DNA of 64,000 nt from Hydractinia symbiolongicarpus (GCF_029227915.1 NC_079885.1:14953001-15017000), one strand, 5' to 3'; positions 47,240 through 59,193 are shown, numbered from the stretch's first letter. The notes: generated by a model from the sequence alone, not told the origin. Made by a program: numbers and translations.

Positions 47240-47689
47240 ATTGACTTTTTCACGTTACATTATTTATCATTACGACTGTGACGTATCTTTTTTACGCAAT
47301 AACCGCCGAGTAAATCAAGTAAGGGACGTGATTAGAAGTTGCTTTCCCTTCAAAAAGGCTACAATTTTGCTTTTATATATGCGCCACGTCGCAAATGAAT
47401 GGATTACGAGCGTCAGACAAAGAAAATGGCGATGTAGTTACTTTGCTAATTATTTTTGTCATATGAAAATTAAGTCTGAAAGTACCCTAGATTGCCTTCG
47501 TTGGAACTTTTTACCCGAAATCTTAAAGCGCATGGTTGTCGTAAATAATGGATAGCGCTTGAAAAGAGCTTTCAAATGCACATAAACACGACCTATTTCG
47601 GATAATCCAGTCAAGAAATATGACCTTTAAAGTTTGAACCATTTTTGATGTAATGTGCTAATAAATCGTAGATATCTGCCCGTTTGTTT

Positions 47690-47808
47690 GTCTACGACCA
47701 TACCACGATGAACACACCTGTTCTCGTCCGATCACGGAAGTTAAGCATCGTCGGGCCGGGATAGTACTTGGATGGGGAACCGCCTGGGAACTCCTGGTGT
47801 CGTAGGCT
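47690..47808 (+). rRNA. 5S rRNA: 5S rRNA gene, copy 84
   Basis: G89A keeps a GNRA loop (GGAA); C106T gives a wobble. Confidence 0.93.
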
Positions 47809-48258
47809 ATTGACTTTTTCACGTTACATTATTTATCATTACGACTGTGACGTATCTTTTTTACGCAATAGCCGCTGAGTAAATCAAGAAAGAGACATGA
47901 TTAGAAGTTGCTTTCCCTTCAAAACGGCTACAATCGTGCTGCAATAAATGCGCCACGTCGCAAATGAATAGATTACGAGCATGAGACAAAGAAAATGGCG
48001 ATGTACTTACTTTGCTAACTAACTTTGTCATATGAAAATTAAGTCTGAAAGTACCCTAGATTGCCTACGTTGGAACTTTTTACCGGAAATCTTAAAGCGC
48101 ATTATTGTCGTAAAGAATCGATAGCGCTTAAAAGGAGCTTTCAAATGCACATAAACACGAACTATTTCCGATCACCCAGTCAAGAATTATGATCTTTAAA
48201 GTTTAAACCATTTTCGATGTAATGTGCTAATAAATCATAGATATCTACACGTATGTTT

Positions 48259-48377
48259 GTCTACGACCATACCACGATGAACACACCTGTTCTCGTCCGA
48301 TCACGGAAGTTAAGCATCGTCGGGCCGGGATAGTACTTGGATGGGGGACCGCCTGGGATCTCTCGGTGTCGTAGGCT
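48259..48377 (+). rRNA. 5S rRNA: 5S rRNA gene, copy 85
   Basis: A101T and C105T (G70-U105 wobble). Alternative flank TCATAGATATCTACACGTATG. Confidence 0.93.
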
Positions 48378-48827
48378 ATTGACTTTTTCACGTTACATTA
48401 TTTATCATTACGACTGTGACGTATCTTTTTTACGCAATAGCCGCTGAGTAAATCAAGTAAGGGACGTGATTAGAAGTTCCTTTCCCTTCAAAAAGGCTAC
48501 AATCTTGCTGCAATAAATGCGCCACGTCGCAAATGAATGGATTAAGAGCGTCAGACAAAGAAAATGGCGATCTAGTTACTTTGCTAATTAACTTTGTCAT
48601 ATGAAAATTAAGTCTGCAAGTACACTAGATTGCCTCTGTTGGAACTTTTTACCGGAAATCATAAAGCGCATTATTGTTGTAAAGAATCGATAGCGCTTAA
48701 AAAGAGCTGTCAAATGCACATAAACACGACCTATTTCGAATGATCCAGTCAAGAAATATGACCTTTAAAGTTTGAACCATTTTCGATGTAATGTGCTAAT
48801 AAATCGTAGATATCTGCCCGTTTGTTT

Positions 48828-48946
48828 TTCTACGACCATACCACGATGAACACACCTGTTCTTGTCCGTTCAGGGAAGTTAAGCATCGTCGGGCCGGGAT
48901 AGTACCTGGATGGGGGACCGCCTGGGATCTCCCGGTGTCGTAGGCT
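48828..48946 (+). rRNA. 5S rRNA: 5S rRNA gene, copy 86
   Basis: G1T, C36T, A42T, C46G, T79C, A101T. G1T removes the usual purine start and the G1-C118 pair, and makes a TTTTT run at 48825-48829. Confidence 0.88.
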
Positions 48947-49396
48947 ATTGACTTTTTCACGTTACATTATTTATCATTACGACTGTGACGTATCTTTTTT
49001 ACGCAATAACCGCCGAGTAAATCAAGTAAGGGACGTGATTAGAAGTTGCTTTCCCTTCAAAAAGGCTACAATCTTGCTGCTATATATGCGCCACGTCGCA
49101 AATGAATGGATTACGAGCGTCAGACAAAGAAAATGGCGATGTAGTTACTTTGCTAATTAACTTTGTCATATGAAAATTAAGTCGGAAAGTACCCTAGATT
49201 GCCTTCGTTGGAACTTTTTACCCGAAATCTTAAAGCGCATTATTGTCGTAAAGAATCGATAGCGCTTAAAAGGAGCTTTCAAATGCACATAAACACGAAC
49301 TATTTCCGATCACCCAGTCAAGAATTATGATCTTTAAAGTTTAAACCATTTTCGATGTAATGTGCTAATAAATCATAGATATCTACACGTATGTTT

Positions 49397-49515
49397 GTCT
49401 ACGACCATACCACGATGAACACACCTGTTCTCGTCCGATCACGGAAGTTAAGCATCGTCGGGCCGGGATAGTACTTGGATGGGGGACCGCCTGGGATCTC
49501 CCGGTGTCGTAGGCT
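49397..49515 (+). rRNA. 5S rRNA: 5S rRNA gene, copy 87
   Basis: A101T only; repeat of copy 85 without C105T. Alternative flank. Confidence 0.94.
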
Positions 49516-49965
49516 ATTGACTTTTTCACGTTCCATTATTTATCATTACGACTGTGACGTATCTTTTTTACGCAATAGCCGCTGAGTAAATCAAGTAAGG
49601 GACGTGATTAGAAGTTCCTTTCCCTTCAAAAAGGCTACAATCTTGCTGCAATAAATGCGCCACGTCGCAAATGAATGGATTAAGAGCGTCAGACAAAGAA
49701 AATGGCGATCTAGTTACTTTGCTAATTAACTTTGTCATATGAAAATTAAGTCTGCAAGTACACTAGATTGCCTCTGTTGGAACTTTTTACCGGAAATCAT
49801 AAAGCGCATTATTGTTGTAAAGAATCGATAGCGCTTAAAAAGAGCTGTCAAATGCACATAAACACGACCTATTTCGAATGATCCAGTCAAGAAATATGAC
49901 CTTTAAAGTTTGAACCATTTTCGATGTAATGTGCTAATAAATCGTAGATATCTGCCCGTTTGTTT

Positions 49966-50084
49966 TTCTACGACCATACCACGATGAACACACCTGTTCT
50001 TGTCCGTTCAGGGAAGTTAAGCATCGTCGGGCCGGGATAGTACCTGGATGGGGGACCGCCTGGGATCTCCCGGTGTCGTAGGCT
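49966..50084 (+). rRNA. 5S rRNA: 5S rRNA gene, copy 88
   Basis: G1T, C36T, A42T, C46G, T79C, A101T; repeat of copy 86. The start region again reads TTTTT (49963-49967). Confidence 0.88.
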
Positions 50085-50534
50085 ATTGACTTTTTCACGT
50101 TACATTATTTATCATTACGACTGTGACGTATCTTTTTTACGCAATAACCGCCGAGTAAATCCAGTAAGGGACGTGATTAGAAGTTGCTTTCCCTTCAAAA
50201 AGGCTACAATCTTGCTGCTAGATATGCGCCACGTCGCAAATGAATGGATTACGAGCGTCAGACAAAGAAAATGGCGATGTAGTTACTTTGCTAATTAACT
50301 TTGTCATATGAAAATTAAGTCGGAAAGTACCCTAGATTGCCTTCGTTGGAACTTTTTACCCGAAATCTTAAAGCGCATGGTTGTCGTAAATAATGGATAG
50401 CGCTTGAAAAGAGCTTTCAAATGCACATAAACACGACCTATTTCGGATAATCCAGTCAAGAAATATGACCTTTAAAGTTTGAACCATTTTTGATGTAATG
50501 TGCTAATAAATCGTAGATATCTGCCCGTTTGTTT

Positions 50535-50653
50535 GTCTACGACCATACCACGATGAACACACCTGTTCTCGTCCGATCACGGAAGTTAAGCATCGTCGGG
50601 CCGGGAAAGTACTTGGATGGGGGACCGCCTGGGAACTCCTGGTGTCGTAGGCT
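50535..50653 (+). rRNA. 5S rRNA: 5S rRNA gene, copy 89
   Basis: T73A (loop E) and C106T. Confidence 0.92.
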
Positions 50654-51103
50654 ATTGACTTTTTCACGTTACATTATTTATCATTACGACTGTGACGTAT
50701 CTTTTTTACGCAATAGCCGCTGAGTAAATCAAGTAAGGGACGTGATTAGAAGTTCCTTTCCTTTCAAAAAGGCTACAATCTTGCTGCAATAAATGCGCCA
50801 CGTCGCAAATGAATGGATTACGAGCGTCAGACAAAGAAAATGGCGACGTAGTTACTTTGCTAATTAACTTTGTCATATGAAAATTAAGTCTGCAAGTACC
50901 CTAGATTGCCTTCGTTGGAACTTTTTACCGGAAATCATAAAGCGCATTATTGTTGTAAAGAATCGATAGCGCTTAAAAAGAGCTGTCATATGCACATAAA
51001 CACGACCTATTTCGAATGATCCACTCAAGAAATATGACCTTTAAAGTTTGAACCATTTTCGATGTAATGTGCTAATAAATCGTAGATATCTGCCCGTTTG
51101 TTT

Positions 51104-51222
51104 GTCTACGACCATACCACGATGAACACACCTGCTCTGGTCCGATCACGGAAGTAAAGCATCGTCGTGCCGGGATAGTACTTGGATGGGGGACCGCCTG
51201 GGAACTCCCGGTGTCGTAGGCT
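51104..51222 (+). rRNA. 5S rRNA: 5S rRNA gene, copy 90
   Basis: T32C, C36G, T53A, G65T. T32C loses the U32-A45 pair of helix III. Confidence 0.89.
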
Positions 51223-51672
51223 ATTGACTTTTTCACGTTACATTATTTATCATTACGACTATGACGTATCTTTTTTACGCAATAGCCGCTGAGTAAATCA
51301 AGTAAGGGACGTTATTAGAAGTTTCTTTCCCTTCAAAACGGCTACGATCTGGCTGCAATAAATGCGCCACGTCGCAAATCAATGGATTACGAGCGTCAGA
51401 CAAAGAAAATGGCGATGTAGTTAATTTGCTAATTAACTTTGTCATATGAAAATTAAGTCTGCAAGTACCCTAGATTGCCTTCGTTGGAACTTTTTACCGG
51501 AAATCATAAAGCGCATTATTGTTGTAACGAATCGATAGCGCTTAAAAAGAGCTGTCAAATGCACATAAACACGACCTATTTCGAATGATCCAGTCAAGAA
51601 ATATGACCTTTAAAGTTTGAACCATTTTCGATGTAATGTGCTAATAAATCGTAGATATCTGCCCGTTTGTTT

Positions 51673-51791
51673 GTCTACGACCATACCACGATGAACACAC
51701 CTGTTCTCGTCCGATCACGGAAGTAAAGCATCGTCGTGCCGGGATAGTACTTGGATGGGGGACCGCCTGGGAACTCCCGGTGTCGTAGGCT
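51673..51791 (+). rRNA. 5S rRNA: 5S rRNA gene, copy 91
   Basis: T53A, G65T, as copy 74 at -9672. Copies 91-92 repeat the 74-75 pair. Confidence 0.91.
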
Positions 51792-52241
51792 ATTGACTTT
51801 TTCACGTTACATTATTTATCATTACGACTGTGACGTATCTTTTTTACGCAATAGCCGCTGAGTAAATCAAGTAAGGGACGTTATTAGAAGTTTCTTTCCC
51901 TTCAAAACGGCTACGATCTGGCTGCAATAAATGCGCCACGTCGCAAATCAATGGATTACGAGCGTCAGACAAAGAAAATGGCGATGTAGTTAATTTGCTA
52001 ATTAACTTTGTCATATGAAAATTAAGTCTGCAAGTACCCTAGATTGCCTTCGTTGGAACTTTTTACCGGAAATCATAAAGCGCATTATTGTTGTCGAGAA
52101 TCGATAGCGCTTAAAAAGAGCTGTCAAATGCACATAAACGCGACCTATTTCGAATGATCCAGTCAAAAAATATGACCTTTAAAGTTTGAACCATTTTCGA
52201 TGTAATGTGCTAATAAATCGTAGATATCTGCCCGTTTGTTT

Positions 52242-52360
52242 GTCTACGACCATACCACGATGAACACACCTGTTCTCGTCCGATCACGGAAGTTAAGCAT
52301 CGTCGGGTCGGGATAGCTCTTGGATGGGGGACCGCCTGGGATCTCCCGGTGTCGTAGGCT
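52242..52360 (+). rRNA. 5S rRNA: 5S rRNA gene, copy 92
   Basis: C67T, T76C, A77T, A101T. The 76-77 change removes the loop E UA. First terminator TATTT. Confidence 0.88.
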
Positions 52361-52366
52361 ATTGAC

Positions 52367-52371
52367 TATTT
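52367..52371 (+). terminator. Degenerate first terminator (TATTT) after copy 92
   Basis: Inherited with the copy 75-type block. Confidence 0.75.
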
Positions 52372-52810
52372 CACGTTACATTATTTATCATTACGACTGT
52401 GACGTATCTTTTTTACGCAATAGCCGCTGAGTAAATCAAGTAAGGGACGTGATTAGAAGTTGTTTTCCCTTCAAAACGGCTACAATCTTGCTGCAATAAA
52501 TGCGCCACGTCGCAAATAAATGGATTACGAGCGTCAGACAAAGAAAATGGCGATGTAGTTACTTTGCTAATTAACTTTGTCATATGAAAATTAAGTCTGA
52601 AAGTACCCTAGATTTCCTTCGTTGCAACTTTTTACCGGAAATCTTAAAGCGCATGGTTGTTGTCAAGAATCGATAGCGCTTAAAAAGAGCTGTCAAATGC
52701 ACATAAACACGACCTATTTCGAATGATCCAGTCAAAAAATATGACCTTTAAAGTTTGGACCATTTTCGATGTAATGTGCTAATAAATCGTAGATATCTGC
52801 CCGTTTGTTT

Positions 52811-52930
52811 GTCTACGACCATACCACGATGAACACACCTGTTCTCGTCCGATCACGGAATTTCAGCATCGTCGGGTCGGGATAGTACTTGGATGGGGGA
52901 TCCGCCTGGGATCTCCCGGTGTCGTAGGCT
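52811..52930 (+). rRNA. 5S rRNA: 5S rRNA gene, copy 93 (120 bp, likely defective)
   Basis: G51T, A54C, C67T, one T inserted after position 90, A101T. The A box and the helix IV loop with C box are both damaged, and the first terminator is TATTT. Best candidate for a dead copy by number of lesions. Confidence 0.82.
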
Positions 52931-52936
52931 ATTGAC

Positions 52937-52941
52937 TATTT
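52937..52941 (+). terminator. Degenerate first terminator (TATTT) after copy 93
   Basis: Three Ts left after the A. Confidence 0.75.
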
Positions 52942-53380
52942 CACGTTACATTATTTATCATTACGACTGTGACGTATCTTTTTTACGCAATAGCCGCTGA
53001 GTAAATCAAGTAAGGGACGTGATTAGAAGTTGCTTTCCCTTCAAAACGGCCACAATCTTGCTGCAATAAATGCGCCACGTCGCAAATAAATGGATTACGA
53101 GCGTCAGACAAAGAAAATGGCGATGTAGTTACTTTGCTAATTAACTTTGTCATATGAAAATTAAGTCTGAAAGTACCCTAGATTTCCTTCGTTGCAACTT
53201 TTTACCGGAAATCTTAAAGCACATGGTTGTCGTAAAGAATCGATAGCGCTTAAAAAGAGCTTTCAAATGCACATAAACACGACCTATTTCGGATGATCCA
53301 GTCAAGAATTATGACCTTTAAAGTTTAAACCATTTTCGATGTAATGTGCTAATAAATCGTAGATATCTGCCCGTTTGTTT

Positions 53381-53499
53381 GTCTACGACCATACCACGAT
53401 GAACACACCTGTTTTCGTCCGATCACGGAAGTTAGGCATCGTCGGGCCGGGATAGTACTTGGATGGGGGACCGCCTGGGAACTCCCGGTGTCGTAGGCT
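53381..53499 (+). rRNA. 5S rRNA: 5S rRNA gene, copy 94
   Basis: C34T (loop C) and A55G (A box). The spacer just after loses CA (TTTTTCCGTTAAATT) but keeps the T5. Confidence 0.91.
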
Positions 53500-53948
53500 A
53501 TTGACTTTTTCCGTTAAATTATTTATCATTACGACTGTGACGTATCTTTTTTACGCAATAGCCGCTGAGTAAATCAAGAAAGAGACATGATTAGAAGTTG
53601 ATTTTCCTTCAAAACGGCTACGATCTGGCAGCAATAAATGCGCCAAGTCGCAAATGAATGGATTACGAGCGTCAGACAAAGAAAATGGCGATGTAGTTAA
53701 GTTGCTAATTAACTTTGTCATATGAAAATTAAGTCTGAAAGTACCCTAGATTGCCTTCGTTGGAACTTTTTACCGGAAATCTTAAAGCGCATGGTTGTCG
53801 TAATTAATGGATAGCGCTTGAAATGACCTTTCAAATGCACATAAACACGACCTATTTCGGATAATCCAGTCAAGAAATATGACCTTTAAAGTTTAAACCA
53901 TTTTCGATGTAATGTGCTAATAAATCGTAGATATCTGCCCGTTTGTTT

Positions 53949-54067
53949 GTCTACGACCATACCACGATGAACACACCTGCTCTCGTCCGATCACGGAAGT
54001 TAAGCATCGTCGGGCCGGGATAGTACTTGGATGGGGGACCGCCTGGGAACTCCCGGTGTCGTAGGCT
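53949..54067 (+). rRNA. 5S rRNA: 5S rRNA gene, copy 95
   Basis: T32C only, removing U32-A45. The trailer reads TATTTACTTTTT. Confidence 0.93.
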
Positions 54068-54517
54068 ATTTACTTTTTCACGTTACATTATTTATCATTA
54101 CGACTGTGACGTATCTTTTTTACGCAATAGCCGCTGAGTAAATCAAGAAAGAGACATAATTAGAAGTTGCTTTCCCTTCAAACCGGCTACCATCGTGCTG
54201 CAATAAATGCGCCACGTCGCAAATGAATGGATTACGAGCGTCAGACTAAGAAAATGGCGATGTACTTACTTTGCTAACTAACTTTGTCATATGAAAATTA
54301 AGTCTGAAAGTACCCTAGATTGCCTTCGTTGGAATTTTTTACCGGAAAACTTAAAGCGCATGGTTGTCGTAATTAATGGATAGCGCTTGAAATGAGCTTT
54401 CAAATGCACATAAACACGACCTATTTCGAATGATCCAGTCAAGAAATATGACCTTTAAAGTTTAAACCATTTTCGATGTAATGTGCTAATAAATCGTAGA
54501 TATCTGCCCGTTTGTTT

Positions 54518-54635
54518 GTCTACGACCATACCACGATGAACACACCTGTTCTCGTCCGATCACGGAAGTTAAGCATCGTCGGGCCGGAATAGTACTTGGA
54601 TGGGGACCGCCTGGGAACTCCCGGTGTCGTAGGCT
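54518..54635 (+). rRNA. 5S rRNA: 5S rRNA gene, copy 96 (118 bp)
   Basis: G71A (A71-C104 in helix V) and loss of one G from 85-89, in the C box and helix IV loop. Probably impaired. The next spacer carries an extra T (CTGTTGACG), restoring a 569-bp period. Confidence 0.86.
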
Positions 54636-55086
54636 ATTGACTTTTTCACGTTACATGTTTTATCATTACGACTGTTGACGTATCTTTTTTACGCAATAGC
54701 CGCTGAGTAAATCAAGTAAGGGACTTGATTAGAAGTTTCTTTCCCTTCAAAACGGCTACGATCTGGCTGCAATAAATGCGCCACGTCGCAAATGAATGGA
54801 TTACTAGCGTCAGACAAAGAAAATGGCGATGTTGGTAATTTGCTAATTAACTTTGTCATATGAAAATTAAGTCTGAAAGTACCCTAGATTGCCTTCGTTG
54901 GAACTTTTTACCGGAATTCTTAAAGCGCATGGTTGTCGTAATTAATGGATAGCGCTTGAAATGAGCTTTCAAGTGCACATAAACACGACCTATTTCGGAT
55001 GATCCAGTCAAGAAATATGATCTTTAAAGTTTAAACCATTTTCGATGTAATGTGCTAATAAATCGTAGATATCTGCCCGTTTGTTT

Positions 55087-55205
55087 GTCTACGACCATAC
55101 CACGATGAACACACCTGTTCTCGTCCGATCACGGAAGTTAAGCATCGTCGGGCCGGGATAGTACTTGGATGGGGGACAGCCTGGGAACTCCTGGTGTCGT
55201 AGGCT
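55087..55205 (+). rRNA. 5S rRNA: 5S rRNA gene, copy 97
   Basis: C92A (G85-A92, C box) and C106T; shared with copies 98 and 101. Confidence 0.91.
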
Positions 55206-55655
55206 ATTGACTTTTTCACGATACATTATTTATCATTACGACTGTGACGTATCTTTTTTACGCAATAGCCGCTGAGTAAATCAAGTAAGGGACTTAATTA
55301 GAAGTTTCTTTCCCTTCAAAACGGCTACGATCTGGCTGCAATAAATGCGCCACGTCGCAAATGAATGGATTACGAGCGTCAGACAAAGAAAATGGCGATG
55401 TAAGTAATTTGCTAATTAACTTTGTCATATGAAAATTAAGTCTGAAAGTACCCTAGATTGCCTTCGTTGGAACTTTTTACCGGAAATCTTAAAGCGCATG
55501 GTTGTCGTAATTAATGGATAGCGCTTGAAATGAGCTTTCAAGTGCACATAATCCCGACCTATTTCGGATGATCCAGTCAAGAAATATGATCTTCAAAGTT
55601 TAAACCATTTTCGATGTAATGTGCTAATAAATCGTAGATATCTGCCCGTTTGTTT

Positions 55656-55774
55656 GTCTACGACCATACCACGATGAACACACCTGTTCTCGTCCGATCA
55701 CGGAAGTTAAGCATCGTCGGGCCGGGATAGTACTTGGATGGGGGACAGCCTGGGAACTCCTGGTGTCGTAGGCT
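55656..55774 (+). rRNA. 5S rRNA: 5S rRNA gene, copy 98
   Basis: C92A, C106T. The next spacer contains AATTAATTGCGC, a one-base variant of the Q spacer mark, and lacks one C (AGATTGCTTCG). Confidence 0.91.
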
Positions 55775-56223
55775 ATTGACTTTTTCACGTTACATTATTT
55801 ATCATTACGAATGTGACGTATCTTTTTTACGCAATAGCCGCTGAGTAAATGAAGTAAGGGACGTTATTAGAAGTTTCTTTCCCTTCAAAACGGCTACGAT
55901 CTGGCTGCAATAAATGCGCCACGTCGCAAATCAATGGATTACGAGCGTCAGACAAAGAAAATGGCGATGTAGTTAATTTGCTAATTAACTTTGTCATATG
56001 AAAATTAAGTCTGCAAGTACCCTAGATTGCTTCGTTGGAACTTTTTACCGGAAATCATAAAGCGCATTATTGTTGTAAAGAATTAATTGCGCTTAAAAAG
56101 AGCTGTCAAATGCACATAAACACGACCTATTTCGAATGATCCAGTCAAGAAATATGACCTTTAAAGTTTGAATTATTTTCGATGTAATGTGCTAATAAAT
56201 CGTAGATATCTGCCCGTTTGTTT

Positions 56224-56342
56224 GTCTACGACCATACCGCGATGAACACACCTGTTCTCGTCCCATCACGGAAGTTAAGCATCTTCGGGCCGGGATAGTA
56301 CTTGGATGGGGGACCGCGTGGGATCTCCCGGTATCGTAGGCT
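56224..56342 (+). rRNA. 5S rRNA: 5S rRNA gene, copy 99 (Q haplotype, likely defective)
   Basis: First Q copy: A16G, G41C, G61T, C95G, A101T, G110A. C9-G110 of helix I becomes C-A, C17-G61 becomes C-U, and G81-C95 of helix IV becomes G-G in the C box; A16G leaves G16-U62. With terminator TATTT this looks pseudogene-like, yet it has been amplified locally. Confidence 0.83.
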
Positions 56343-56348
56343 ATTGAC

Positions 56349-56353
56349 TATTT
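56349..56353 (+). terminator. Degenerate first terminator (TATTT) after copy 99
   Basis: Q-linked change; the T6 at +49 is intact. Confidence 0.75.
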
Positions 56354-56792
56354 CACGTTACATTATTTATTATTACGACTGTGACGTATCTTTTTTACGC
56401 AATAGCCGCTGAGTAAATCAAGTAAGGGACGTGATTAGAAGTTTCTTTCCCTTCAAAACGGCTACGATCTGGCTGCAATAAATGCGCCACGTCGCAAATC
56501 AATGGATTACGAGCGTCAGACAAAGAAAATGGCGATGTAGTTAATTTGCTAATTAACTTTGTCATATGAAAATTAAGTCTGCAAGTACCCTAGATTGCCT
56601 TCGTTGGAACTTTTTACCGGAAATCATAAAGCGCATTATTGTTGTAAAGAATTGATTGCGCTTAAAAAGAGCTGTCAAATGCACATAAACACGACCTATT
56701 TCGAATGATCCAGTCAAGAAATATGACCTTTAAAGTTTGAATTATTTTCGATGTAATGTGCTAATAAATCGTAGATATCTGCCCGTTTGTTT

Positions 56793-56911
56793 GTCTACGA
56801 CCATACCGCGATGAACACACCTGTTCTCGTCCCATCACGGAAGTTAAGCATCTTCGGGCCGGGATAGTACTTGGATGGGGGACCGCGTGGGATCTCCCGG
56901 TATCGTAGGCT
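56793..56911 (+). rRNA. 5S rRNA: 5S rRNA gene, copy 100 (Q haplotype)
   Basis: All six Q changes, identical to copy 99. Confidence 0.83.
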
Positions 56912-56917
56912 ATTGAC

Positions 56918-56922
56918 TATTT
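56918..56922 (+). terminator. Degenerate first terminator (TATTT) after copy 100
   Basis: Q-linked. The following spacer then turns to the non-Q type (CACACAAAG, GCGAAGTAG), as after copy 105. Confidence 0.75.
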
Positions 56923-57361
56923 CACGTTACATTATTTATTATTACGACTGTGACGTATCTTTTTTACGCAATAGCCGCTGAGTAAATCAAGTAAGGGACG
57001 TGATTAGAAGTTTCTTTCCCTTCAAAACGGCTACGATCTGGCAGCAATAAATGCGCCACGTCGCAAATGAATGGATTCCGAGCGTCACACAAAGAAAATG
57101 GCGAAGTAGTTACTTTGCTAATTAACTTTGTCATATGAAAATTAAGTCTGAAAGTACCCTAGATTGCCTTCGTTGGAACTTTTTACCGGAAATCTTAAAG
57201 CGCATGGTTGTCGTAATTAATGGATAGCGCTTGAAATGAGCTTTCAAGTGCACATAAACACGACCTATTTCGGATGATCCAGTCAAGAAATATGATCTTC
57301 AAAGTTTAAACCATTTTCGATGTAATGTGCTAATAAATCGTAGATATCTGCCCGTTTGTTT

Positions 57362-57480
57362 GTCTACGACCATACCACGATGAACACACCTGTTCTCGTC
57401 CGATCACGGAAGTTAAGCATCGTCGGGCCGGGATAGTACTTGGATGGGGGACAGCCTGGGAACTCCTGGTGTCGTAGGCT
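57362..57480 (+). rRNA. 5S rRNA: 5S rRNA gene, copy 101
   Basis: C92A, C106T with a normal T5; repeat of copy 98 inside the Q block. Confidence 0.91.
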
Positions 57481-57930
57481 ATTGACTTTTTCACGTTACA
57501 TTATTTATCATTACGAATGTGACGTATCTTTTTTACGCAATAGCCGCTGAGTAAATGAAGTAAGGGACGTTATTAGAAGTTTCTTTCCCTTCAAAACGGC
57601 TACGATCTGGCTGCAATAAATGCGCCACGTCGCAAATCAATGGATTACGAGCGTCAGACAAAGAAAATGGCGATGTAGTTAATTTGCTAATTAACTTTGT
57701 CATATGAAAATTAAGTCTGCAAGTACCCTAGATTGCCTTCGTTGGAACTTTTTACCGGAAATCATAAAGCGCATTATTGTTGTAAAGAATTGATTGCGCT
57801 TAAAAAGAGCTGTCAAATGCACATAAACACGACCTATTTCGAATGATCCAGTCAAGAAATATGACCTTTAAAGTTTGAATTATTTTCGATGTAATGTGCT
57901 AATAAATCGTAGATATCTGCCCGTTTGTTT

Positions 57931-58049
57931 GTCTACGACCATACCGCGATGAACACACCTGTTCTCGTCCCATCACGGAAGTTAAGCATCTTCGGGCCGG
58001 GATAGTACTTGGATGGGGGACCGCGTGGGATCTCCCGGTATCGTAGGCT
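57931..58049 (+). rRNA. 5S rRNA: 5S rRNA gene, copy 102 (Q haplotype)
   Basis: All six Q changes. Confidence 0.83.
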
Positions 58050-58055
58050 ATTGAC

Positions 58056-58060
58056 TATTT
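58056..58060 (+). terminator. Degenerate first terminator (TATTT) after copy 102
   Basis: Q-linked. Confidence 0.75.
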
Positions 58061-58499
58061 CACGTTACATTATTTATTATTACGACTGTGACGTATCTTT
58101 TTTACGCAATAGCCGCTGAGTAAATCAAGTAAGGGACGTGATTAGAAGTTTCTTTCCCTTCAAAACGGCTACGATCTGGCAGCAATAAATGCGCCACGTC
58201 GCAAATGAATGGATTCCGAGCGTCAGACAAAGAAAATGGCGATGTAGTTAATTTGCTAATTAACTTTGTCATATGAAAATTAAGTCTGCAAGTACCCTAG
58301 ATTGCCTTCGTTGGAACTTTTTACCGGAAATCATAAAGCGCATTATTGTTGTAAAGAATTGATTGCGCTTAAAAAGAGCTGTCAAATGCACATAAACACG
58401 ACCTATTTCGAATGATCCAGTCAAGAAATATGACCTTTAAAGTTTGAATTATTTTCGATGTAATGTGCTAATAAATCGTAGATATCTGCCCGTTTGTTT

Positions 58500-58618
58500 G
58501 TCTACGACCATACCGCGATGAACACACCTGTTCTCGTCCGATCACGGAAGTTAAGCATCTTCGGGCCGGGATAGTACTTGGATGGGGGACCGCGTGGGAT
58601 CTCCCGGTATCGTAGGCT
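58500..58618 (+). rRNA. 5S rRNA: 5S rRNA gene, copy 103 (Q haplotype without G41C)
   Basis: A16G, G61T, C95G, A101T, G110A; base 41 is G. Either it predates G41C or it was converted back. Confidence 0.84.
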
Positions 58619-58624
58619 ATTGAC

Positions 58625-58629
58625 TATTT
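58625..58629 (+). terminator. Degenerate first terminator (TATTT) after copy 103
   Basis: Q-linked. Confidence 0.75.
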
Positions 58630-59068
58630 CACGTTACATTATTTATTATTACGACTGTGACGTATCTTTTTTACGCAATAGCCGCTGAGTAAATCAAGTA
58701 AGGGACGTGATTAGAAGTTTCTTTCCCTTCAAAACGGCTACGATCTGGCTGCAATAAATGCGCCACGTCGCAAATCAATGGATTACGAGCGTCAGACAAA
58801 GAAAATGGCGATGTAGTTAATTTGCTAATTAACTTTGTCATATGAAAATTAAGTCTGCAAGTACCCTAGATTGCCTTCGTTGGAACTTTTTACCGGAAAT
58901 CATAAAGCGCATTATTGTTGTAAAGAATTGATTGCGCTTAAAAAGAGCTGTCAAATGCACATAAACACGACCTATTTCGAATGATCCAGTCAAGAAATAT
59001 GACCTTTAAAGTTTGAATTATTTTCGATGTAATGTGCTAATAAATCGTAGATATCTGCCCGTTTGTTT

Positions 59069-59187
59069 GTCTACGACCATACCGCGATGAACACACCTGT
59101 TCTCGTCCCATCACGGAAGTTAAGCATCTTCGGGCCGGGATAGTACTTGGATGGGGGACCGCGTGGGATCTCCCGGTATCGTAGGCT
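59069..59187 (+). rRNA. 5S rRNA: 5S rRNA gene, copy 104 (Q haplotype)
   Basis: All six Q changes. Confidence 0.83.
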
Positions 59188-59193
59188 ATTGAC

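Larger units (their letters stand above)
44845..48827 (+). repeat. Four-unit repeat, 2276 bp (copies 79-82 and 83-85)
   Basis: Copies 79, 80, 81 recur as 83, 84, 85 at +2276, sharing A42T, the TTTGCTTTTATATATG spacer mark (45092 and 47368), CAAATGAATAG and the TCATAGATATCTACACGTATG flank. The 82-to-83 spacer (GAGCTTGCAAATG) matches the one after copy 77 at +2845, so the exchange out of register also involved copies 77-78. Confidence 0.87.
48259..50534 (+). repeat. Two-unit repeat, 1138 bp x 2 (copies 85/86 and 87/88)
   Basis: Copies 85/86 recur as 87/88 at +1138, including G1T with TTTTT over the start and GCGATCTAGTTAC in both spacers. The duplication joint is visible at 49224-49240. Confidence 0.92.
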
